Assembly (NCBI RefSeq): GCF_004209755.1
Contig: NZ_CP035913.1
Coordinates: 3,038,001-3,102,000, forward strand
Source: Pseudoduganella lutea
GTDB lineage: Bacteria; Pseudomonadota; Gammaproteobacteria; Burkholderiales; Burkholderiaceae_D
Length of the DNA: 64,000 nt
Direction of reading: 5' to 3'
Below the pieces are notes generated by a model. It worked only from the letters and a program-made list of their open reading frames with translations. It searched no databases and had not been told where the DNA came from. Positions 57,763 to 64,000 of the stretch are shown here, one piece after another (the first letter of the stretch is position 1; the number at the start of each line of letters is the position of its first letter). Both the position numbers and the translations under genes were made by a program.

Positions 57763-58977
57763 ATGAATGGTTTGCGTTGCCTGCCTGGATTTGCATTGCT
57801 GGTATCGATGGCCGCGACCGCGGCCCCGCAAGTGGACGTGATCGCCAACGGGCTGAGCAATCCGCGCGGCCTCGCGTTCGCGGCCGACGGCGCGCTGTAT
57901 GTGGCGGAAGCGGGCAAGGGCGGCAACGGTGCCTGCGCGGTGCTGGGCGACGGGCAAACGGCGTGCTATGGCGAAACGGGTGCCGTGCTGCGCATCGACC
58001 TCTCGGGCAGGAAGGAGCCGGCACACGTGCTGGCCCGGCTGCCGTCGCTGGCGCCGGAAGGGGGATTCGGCGCGACCGGACCGCAAGCCGTGGCGTTCAA
58101 TGCTGCGGGCAAGGGCGTGGTGGCGATGGGGCTGGGCTCCCGCCCGGAAACCCGCGAAGGCTTGGGCCGCTATGCTTACCTGTTCGCGCGGGTGCTTGCC
58201 GTGCCGGCACGGCGCGGCATGGCGGTGCCCGTCAGCCGGGACAAGACGGTGGCGGCTGCCGGCGCGGCGGCCGCATCGAGCGAGGATGGCAAGGCAAGCG
58301 AGAAGGCGCTGTTCGACCTGGCCGCCTATGACGCCGCCAACGATCCGGCCGGCGACGGTGTCGACAGCAATCCCGTCGGCCTGCTGGGACAGGGCGAGGA
58401 TTTCCTGGCCGTGGACGCCGGCGGCAATTCCCTGCTGCGCCTCGGCCGCGACCTGCAGATTTCCACCCTCGCCACGTTCGGCTCGCGCGACGTGCCGGCG
58501 CCGCCGTTCCTCGGCTTGCCACCCGGGGCCACGATGCCCATGCAGGCCGTGCCGACCTCGGTGGCCGCCGGGCCGGATGGCGCGCTGTACGTGGGCCAGC
58601 TGACCGGCTTCCCGTTCCCGGCCGGTGCCGCCAACATTTACCGCGTGCCGGCCGAAGGCGGCGAGCCGGTAGTCTTTGCCAGCGGCTTCACCAACGTCAT
58701 AGGCGTGGCGTTCGATGCGACAGGTCGCCTGCTCGTGCTCCAGATCGGCAATGGCTTTGCCGGCCCCGGCGGGCCGCCGCTGCTGGCGCCGGGCCGGCTG
58801 ATCCGCGTGGAGGCGGACGGCAGCCGCACCATCGTCTACGAAAACCTGTATTACCCGGGCGGCCTGGCGATCGGGCCGGATGGCGCGGCATATGTGACGA
58901 ACAACAGCATCGTGCCGGGGCCGATCCCGGGGGCGTTTCCCGATGGCGGGCAGGTGCTGCGCATTTCGCTTGATTGA
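57763..58977 (+). CDS. Secreted ScyD/ScyE-like beta-propeller protein
   Basis: 404 aa. Signal peptide to TAAP near residue 20, then repeated propeller-type units (LSNPRGLAFAADGALYVAEA, VAAGPDGALYVGQL, YPGGLAIGPDGAAYVTNNSI), as in the ScyD/ScyE family. Members outside cyanobacteria are common and of unknown role. The ATG at 57763 has AAGGAGCTCACC. It stands alone after the sulfur cluster, with AT-rich DNA upstream (57580-57700). Confidence 0.82.
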   Translation: MNGLRCLPGFALLVSMAATAAPQVDVIANGLSNPRGLAFAADGALYVAEAGKGGNGACAVLGDGQTACYGETGAVLRIDLSGRKEPAHVLARLPSLAPEGGFGATGPQAVAFNAAGKGVVAMGLGSRPETREGLGRYAYLFARVLAVPARRGMAVPVSRDKTVAAAGAAAASSEDGKASEKALFDLAAYDAANDPAGDGVDSNPVGLLGQGEDFLAVDAGGNSLLRLGRDLQISTLATFGSRDVPAPPFLGLPPGATMPMQAVPTSVAAGPDGALYVGQLTGFPFPAGAANIYRVPAEGGEPVVFASGFTNVIGVAFDATGRLLVLQIGNGFAGPGGPPLLAPGRLIRVEADGSRTIVYENLYYPGGLAIGPDGAAYVTNNSIVPGPIPGAFPDGGQVLRISLD

Positions 58978-59116
58978 TGGTGGCATTGCCGGCTTGTACG
59001 CCGGCAATGCGGGCAACGAGCCGGTGCCGGGTGTTCTGGTGTAAATACCAATACAGCGTTGATGGGCAGGCAAGCGGCTGATATGCTGAAAGACCCCCCA
59101 TTGCCCGGAGCCCGCC

Positions 59117-60313
59117 ATGACCAGCGCCATTAGCGTTCCCCATATCGTTCCCCTGAGCGACATCCTTCCCGACGAACCCCTGCTGATGATGGGCGCCGGC
59201 CCCGTGCCGATCCCGCAAAGCGTGGCAATGGCGAATTCGATCGTCATCAACCACCTCGGTGAAACGATGAACCGCGTCATTGCCCAGGTCAAGGACATGG
59301 GCCGCTATGTGTTCCAGACCAACTCGCGCTATGTGCTTGGCGTGGGTGGCCCGGGCTCCGCCGCGATGGAAATGGCGATCGCCAACCTGGTGCACCCCGG
59401 CGACAAGGTGCTGTGCATCTGCAATGGCTACTTCAGCCGCCGCATGGCCGAGATGGTCAACCGCGTGCGCGGCGAAGCCACCATCCTGGAAGCGGGCGTC
59501 AACCAAGGCGCCAGCCTCGAAGCCGTGGAACAGGCATTGCGCAGCAAGCGCTATGACGCCGTCACGCTGGTGCAGGGCGAAACGTCGAACACGGTCTGCA
59601 ACGGCAACCTGGCCGGCATCGCGCAACTGGCGCGCGAACATGGCGCGCTGGTCATCGTCGACGCGGTCTGCACGCTCAGCACGATGCCGCTGGAGATGGA
59701 CAACTGGCAGATCGACGCGGTGATCACCGGCGGGCAGAAAGGCCTGTCGTCGATCCCGGGCGTGTCGCTGCTGGCGTTTTCCGAACGGGCCTGGGCGAAG
59801 AAGATCGCCACGCGCAGCGACCTGCCGTTCCACTGGGTGCTCGATGCGAACCTGGCAGACAAATTCTGGAACCAGAAGTCCTACCATTACACCGCCCCGG
59901 TATCCGGCATCCTGGCGCTGCACGAGGCGCTGCGGCTGGTGTGCGGCGAAACGCTGCCGAAGCGTTTCGAGCGTCACCTGAACTGTTCCGAGGCACTGCA
60001 GGCCGGCATCGAAGGTATGGGGTTGCAACTGCTCGTGGCGAAGGAGCACCGGCTCAATTCGGTGGTGGGCATCGTGGTGCCGGATGGCGTGGTGGCTGCC
60101 GACGTGCTGGCGGACCTGTCGCGCGTGCACCGCGTGGAGATTTCCGGCGCGTTCGGCCTGAATATCGTGCGCATCGGCCAGATGGGCGAGCAAAGCCGTG
60201 CGCACAACCTGTTCCGCACGCTGCATGCGCTGGGATCGAGCATGCAGGCCTCCGGAGCAAAACTCGACCTGCCGGCCGGCATGGCCGAGCTGGAGCGCTC
60301 GCTGTCGCACTGA
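59117..60313 (+). CDS. Class V aminotransferase (alanine-glyoxylate/serine type)
   Basis: 398-aa PLP enzyme. MMGAGPVPIPQSVAMAN at the N-terminus, GGPGSAAMEMAIANLV, VDAVCTLSTMPLEMD (PLP-binding Asp), and GGQKGLSSIPG with the Schiff-base Lys. Probably alanine-glyoxylate or serine-glyoxylate/pyruvate aminotransferase activity; phosphonate aminotransferase-like use is less likely. It is single, followed by two GTGTCC repeats. Confidence 0.88.
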   Translation: MTSAISVPHIVPLSDILPDEPLLMMGAGPVPIPQSVAMANSIVINHLGETMNRVIAQVKDMGRYVFQTNSRYVLGVGGPGSAAMEMAIANLVHPGDKVLCICNGYFSRRMAEMVNRVRGEATILEAGVNQGASLEAVEQALRSKRYDAVTLVQGETSNTVCNGNLAGIAQLAREHGALVIVDAVCTLSTMPLEMDNWQIDAVITGGQKGLSSIPGVSLLAFSERAWAKKIATRSDLPFHWVLDANLADKFWNQKSYHYTAPVSGILALHEALRLVCGETLPKRFERHLNCSEALQAGIEGMGLQLLVAKEHRLNSVVGIVVPDGVVAADVLADLSRVHRVEISGAFGLNIVRIGQMGEQSRAHNLFRTLHALGSSMQASGAKLDLPAGMAELERSLSH

Positions 60314-60345
60314 CCGCACCGGCAGCATCGATTGCGGCCCAGTCC

Positions 60346-60456
60346 GTGTCCACCTTGGGGTCAACCCCGTTTTCGGACACGGGCTCAACCTTGAAATGGA
60401 TAAACAGCTGGGCTCGTGTCCACCATGGGGTCAGGCCCATTTTCGGACACGGGCTC
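60346..60456. repeat. Two direct copies of a GTGTCC...GGACAC palindrome
   Basis: Copies at 60346-60386 and 60416-60456, each GTGTCCACC-(T/A)TGGGGTCA...TTTTCGGACACGGGCTC, 70 bp apart start to start. Each forms a stem-loop. They lie between the aminotransferase gene and the ScsB-like gene. Confidence 0.85.
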
Positions 60457-60569
60457 ATCGATAACGGGTTCGGTCGACCTGGGCAGCGGCTTCCTTAAGT
60501 TTGCCGACACAATCCACGCCCTGTTAAGCCTTATCATTGCTGTATCGATATCAGCAAGGATGATGGGAC

Positions 60570-62732
60570 GTGACGTCACTGTACAAATTCGCGGCGGCCA
60601 GCCTGCTGTTTTCCCTGCAGTTCGCCGGCCTGCCGCAGGCGCACGCCGCGGGGCCCGTCGTGGTCACCGATCACGTGCGCGCCGAAGTGCTGGCGCATGC
60701 GCCCGATGGCATCCGGCCCGGCAAGACGCTATGGCTGGGCCTGGCGATCGAGCACCAGCCGCACTGGCACACGTACTGGAAGAATCCCGGCGATTCCGGG
60801 CTGGCCACCACGCTGGCCTGGAAGCTGCCGGCCGGTTTCACCCCCGGCGAGATCGCCTGGCCCACGCCGAAGAAACTGCCGCTCGGCCCGCTGACCAACT
60901 ACGGTTATGAAAACAAGGTGCTGCTGCCGGTACCGGTGCAGGTGCCGGCCGGTTTCAGTGGCACCGAGCTGAAGGTCGCCCTGCATGCCGAATGGCTGGT
61001 CTGCAAGGAGATCTGCTTGCCCGAATCGGGCGATTTCGACGTCACCATTCCCGCCAACGCCGCCATCGCCGCCCATGGCCCGCTGTTCGACGCCACCCGG
61101 GCCGCCACGCCAGTGGCGCTGGAAGGCGCCAGCGCCACGGCGAAGGTGGAAGGCAATGCGCTGGCCATCGACGTGCACGGCTTGCCCGCGCCACCGCAGG
61201 GCGACGTGCAGTTCTTTGCCGCCGACATTGGCGTCATCGATTACGCCGCGAAGACCGGCCAGCAATGGCGGGACGGCACGCTGCGCCTGCGCGTGCCGCT
61301 GTCGCCGCAGCGCAGCGAAAGCCCGGCGGTGCTCAATGCCGTGCTGGTGGCACCGGGCCAGCCGGCCGGGTGGACGCTGTCGATCCCGGTCGAAGGCGCC
61401 TGGCCCGCCCTCGGTGGCGCCAGCCCGGCACCAGCCGCGGCGCCCGCACCTGCTTCGCTGCCGGCGGCGCCAGCCACCGCGCCGGCGGCCGATACCTCCT
61501 TCCTGCTGTCCCTGCTGTTCGCCTTTCTCGGCGGCGCGCTGCTGAACCTGATGCCGTGCGTGTTCCCCGTGCTGTCGCTGAAAGTCTTCAGCCTCGTGCA
61601 GCACCGCGAAGAGCGCCGCAAGGCGGTGGCCGGCGGCGTGGCCTACACGACCGGCGTGGTGCTGTCGTTCGTGGCGCTGGCCGGCCTGCTGCTGGCATTG
61701 CGCGCCGGCGGGGCCGGGCTCGGTTGGGGATTCCAGCTGCAGTCGCCGCTGTTCGTCACCGGCCTGGCCGCCCTGTTCACCCTGATCGGCCTGAACCTGG
61801 CCGGCGTGTTCGAATTCGGCGGCGTGCTGCCCGGCGCGGTGGGCGGCTACCGTGCGAAACATCCCGTGGTCGACGATGCCCTCAGCGGCGTGCTGGCCGT
61901 GGCCGTCGCCTCGCCCTGCACCGCGCCCTTCATGGGCGCCGCGCTGGGCGTGGCGCTCACGGAGCCGGCGCCGCGGGCACTGGCCATCTTCGCCGTGCTG
62001 GGCCTCGGCATGGCCGCGCCATATCTGGCGGTGGCCCTCGTGCCCGCGCTGGGCCGGCTGCTGCCCCGCCCCGGCGCATGGATGGTGCGCTTCAAGGTGC
62101 TGATGGCCTTCCCCATGTTCGCCACCGTCGTGTGGCTGCTGTGGGTGCTGGGCCAGCAGACCAGCATCGACGCCATGGCCGGTGTGGCCGGGGTGCTCGT
62201 CGCGCTGGCGTTCGCGTGCTGGACGATCGGCACGCCGGTGAAGTCGCGCCGCACGCGCGCCGCGTTCGCGGCGGCTGGGCTGGCGGTGCTGGCTGTCTCG
62301 GTGAATCTCGTGTGGCCGCTGCTGAACGCCGTGCCGGCCCAGGCATCGGCAGCGTCGTCGGCACAGTCGGCCGGTCACTGGGCACCGTGGTCGACCGAGG
62401 CGGTCAGCCAGGCCCGTGCCGCCGGCAAGCCCGTGTTCATCGATTTCACGGCCGCCTGGTGCATCACGTGCCAGTTCAACAAGCGCACGGTGCTGAGCGA
62501 TGCGCAGTTGCTGAAGGACTTTGGCGCGAAGGACGTCGTGCTGCTGCGTGCCGACTGGACGCGCCGCGATCCGGCCATCACCGAGCAGCTGGCGCAGCTG
62601 GGCCGCAGCGGCGTGCCCGTGTATGTGTTGTTTGGACCAACCGACAGCCAGCCGCCGCAAGTGCTGTCCGAAGTGCTGACCGTGGAGCAGGTGCGGACGG
62701 CACTGGGCAAGATCCGACCTGCATCGATGTAG
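60570..62732 (+). CDS. ScsB/DsbD-type membrane thiol electron transporter
   Basis: 720 aa. Signal peptide to AHAAG; an N-terminal periplasmic domain with EWLVCKEICLPESG (Cys pair); a proline/alanine linker; about eight membrane spans with the redox Cys in MPCVFPVLSLK and SPCTAPFMGAALG; and a C-terminal periplasmic thioredoxin domain with AAWCITCQFNK. It passes electrons from cytosolic thioredoxin to envelope proteins. The CKEIC domain fits ScsB better than classical DsbD. It starts with GTG, and the next gene encodes a probable substrate 22 bp on. Confidence 0.88.
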   Translation: MTSLYKFAAASLLFSLQFAGLPQAHAAGPVVVTDHVRAEVLAHAPDGIRPGKTLWLGLAIEHQPHWHTYWKNPGDSGLATTLAWKLPAGFTPGEIAWPTPKKLPLGPLTNYGYENKVLLPVPVQVPAGFSGTELKVALHAEWLVCKEICLPESGDFDVTIPANAAIAAHGPLFDATRAATPVALEGASATAKVEGNALAIDVHGLPAPPQGDVQFFAADIGVIDYAAKTGQQWRDGTLRLRVPLSPQRSESPAVLNAVLVAPGQPAGWTLSIPVEGAWPALGGASPAPAAAPAPASLPAAPATAPAADTSFLLSLLFAFLGGALLNLMPCVFPVLSLKVFSLVQHREERRKAVAGGVAYTTGVVLSFVALAGLLLALRAGGAGLGWGFQLQSPLFVTGLAALFTLIGLNLAGVFEFGGVLPGAVGGYRAKHPVVDDALSGVLAVAVASPCTAPFMGAALGVALTEPAPRALAIFAVLGLGMAAPYLAVALVPALGRLLPRPGAWMVRFKVLMAFPMFATVVWLLWVLGQQTSIDAMAGVAGVLVALAFACWTIGTPVKSRRTRAAFAAAGLAVLAVSVNLVWPLLNAVPAQASAASSAQSAGHWAPWSTEAVSQARAAGKPVFIDFTAAWCITCQFNKRTVLSDAQLLKDFGAKDVVLLRADWTRRDPAITEQLAQLGRSGVPVYVLFGPTDSQPPQVLSEVLTVEQVRTALGKIRPASM

Positions 62733-62754
62733 TCAACCTGAAGAGGATATTCCG

Positions 62755-63363
62755 ATGAAGAAGATGACGACAGCAGCAATCCTGGCGGCCGGGCTCCTGA
62801 CGGCCGGCTTCGCCGCGGCACAGGCCACCGTGGGCCAGCCGGCACCCGCCTTCACCGCCGTGGACACGGCCGGCAAGCAGGTTTCGCTCGACAGCTACAA
62901 GGGCAAGTACGTGGTGCTGGAATGGGTGAATCCCGATTGCCCATTCGTGAAAAAACACTATGACAGCGGCAACATGCCGGCCACGCAAAAGCACGCGGCC
63001 GCGAAGGACGTGGTGTGGCTGTCCGTGAGCACGAGCGGTGACGCCACGAAAAATCCAAAAGTGGCCACCTCGCTGAACAGCTGGACAAAGGAAAAGAGCG
63101 CCACCCCGACCGCGCTCGTGCTCGACGACGGCAAGATCGGCCGCGCCTATGGTGCCAAGACCACGCCGCACATGTACCTGATCGACCCGGCCGGCAAGAT
63201 CGTCTACGCCGGGGCGATCGACAGCAAGCCCAGCTCGAACGCCAGCGACATCGCCAGCTCCACCAACTACGTGATCCAGGCGATCGACGAGGCCAAGGCT
63301 GGCAAGGCCGTCAGCAAGCCCGTCACGCAGCCTTACGGCTGCTCCGTCAAGTACGCCAGCTGA
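62755..63363 (+). CDS. Secreted thioredoxin-fold redoxin, PprX-like candidate
   Basis: 202 aa with a signal peptide (AGLLTAGFAAAQ) and an AhpC/TSA-type redoxin fold (VGQPAPAFTAVDTAGKQVSL, VVLEWVNPDCPFVKKHYDSG). Cys62 is in the position of the active Cys, and Cys196 near the C-terminus (QPYGCSVKY) could be the resolving partner. It is encoded right after a ScsB-like transporter, as the envelope peroxiredoxin PprX is in Caulobacter. That link is inferred; it could instead be a thioredoxin-like reductase. Confidence 0.82.
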   Translation: MKKMTTAAILAAGLLTAGFAAAQATVGQPAPAFTAVDTAGKQVSLDSYKGKYVVLEWVNPDCPFVKKHYDSGNMPATQKHAAAKDVVWLSVSTSGDATKNPKVATSLNSWTKEKSATPTALVLDDGKIGRAYGAKTTPHMYLIDPAGKIVYAGAIDSKPSSNASDIASSTNYVIQAIDEAKAGKAVSKPVTQPYGCSVKYAS

Positions 63364-63377
63364 GCTGCCGCTGAGTC

Positions 63378-63471
63378 TGTGTCCCCGTGCCCGGCAGCCG
63401 GATTATGGTCCGGCAACACGGGCTCAGCCATCGCGCGGCATGTCCCCGTGCCTGGCACCGGGACACGGATC
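63378..63471. repeat. Two GTGTCCCCGTGCC-type palindromic repeats
   Basis: TGTGTCCCCGTGCCCGGC...GGCAACACGGGCTC (63378-63425) and ATGTCCCCGTGCCTGGCACC-GGGACACGG (63440-63468). Related in core and CGGGCTC tail to the GTGTCC elements at 60.3 kb. They follow the redoxin gene. Confidence 0.75.
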
Positions 63472-63533
63472 AGGCATTGCCGCAGCGCCAAAAACTGGCA
63501 TCCCACCCCAAGCTCGTGCATAATATCGCCCGT

Positions 63534-63554
63534 GTCCTATATCTTATATAAGAC
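63534..63554. promoter_or_regulatory. Dyad operator candidate upstream of icd
   Basis: GTCCTATAT-CTT-ATATAAGAC: 9-bp arms with one mismatch and a 3-bp centre, overlapping a perfect 12-bp palindrome TCTTATATAAGA (63542-63553). It lies 263 bp before the icd ATG. It looks like a GntR-type site for a TCA-cycle regulator, which is inference. Confidence 0.6.
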
Positions 63555-63654
63555 TTGATCGGCAAGGCAGGCCTGCCCGGCTACCGCACCCCGACCTCTG
63601 GCATAGCGAAACAGCATCATTCCGAACCCCTGCCCCTGGGCGAGTGGGTTATGA

Positions 63655-64000
<346 letters not shown>

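Overview
The window is high-GC DNA with dense, short-spaced genes and the look of a betaproteobacterial chromosome. The best fit is Oxalobacteraceae, in the Massilia/Duganella/Pseudoduganella group. Supporting signs are a lipoprotein 3-hydroxybutyrate-oligomer hydrolase (PHA metabolism), a DUF6279 lipoprotein divergent from glmU, a monomeric NADP-isocitrate dehydrogenase, an Lrp/putA pair, a coaD-ferredoxin pair, and many short palindromic repeats of the GGGGACnnnCCCC and GTGTCC...GGACAC types. I saw no rRNA, tRNA, CRISPR array, phage or intact insertion sequence. Family assignments come from reading the proteins by eye, not from database searches.

Layout, left half. 0-7.3 kb is a minus-strand branched-chain amino-acid (HAAT) transporter operon, livG-livF-livK-livH-livM, followed by a 3HB-oligomer hydrolase. 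7.5-10.1 kb has a nitronate monooxygenase and mtnN, separated by a 755-bp non-coding region with four perfect DnaA boxes and eight GTAAAC hexamers arranged as two modules about 462 bp apart. 10.3-14.6 kb is a putA without its own DNA-binding domain, divergent from an Lrp gene. 14.7-29 kb is mostly housekeeping: chemoreceptor, LysR regulator, chalcone-isomerase-like protein, ferredoxin, coaD, rsmD, Nudix, glmU, acyl-carrier-protein phosphodiesterase, an Lrp/AsnC gene and glmS. It ends with small secreted proteins and a decayed Fic gene whose catalytic core is missing.

Layout, right half. 29.7-33.4 kb has a secreted S41 protease and a PhoX phosphatase. 33.9-36.6 kb is an arsRBCH arsenic operon with a clear operator-like dyad. 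A SWIM/SNF2 helicase and a type-B carboxylesterase follow. 42.3-57.6 kb is the most distinctive block. It has an SsuF/Mop-like molbindin, an SfnR-like sigma-54 activator without a sensor domain, a metal-dependent amidohydrolase, a DszA/NtaA-type flavin monooxygenase, an OprP-like porin, two SsuA/TauA-type binding proteins, four permeases in A-B-A'-B' order, one ATPase, a nitroreductase and an MFS exporter. Three -24/-12 promoters stand before the amidohydrolase, the porin and the second binding protein. My reading is a sigma-54-driven system for acquiring and breaking down an unidentified organosulfur compound. 57.7-64 kb has a ScyD-like secreted protein, a class V aminotransferase, a ScsB/DsbD-type electron transporter paired with a secreted redoxin, and the start of icd behind a 21-bp dyad.
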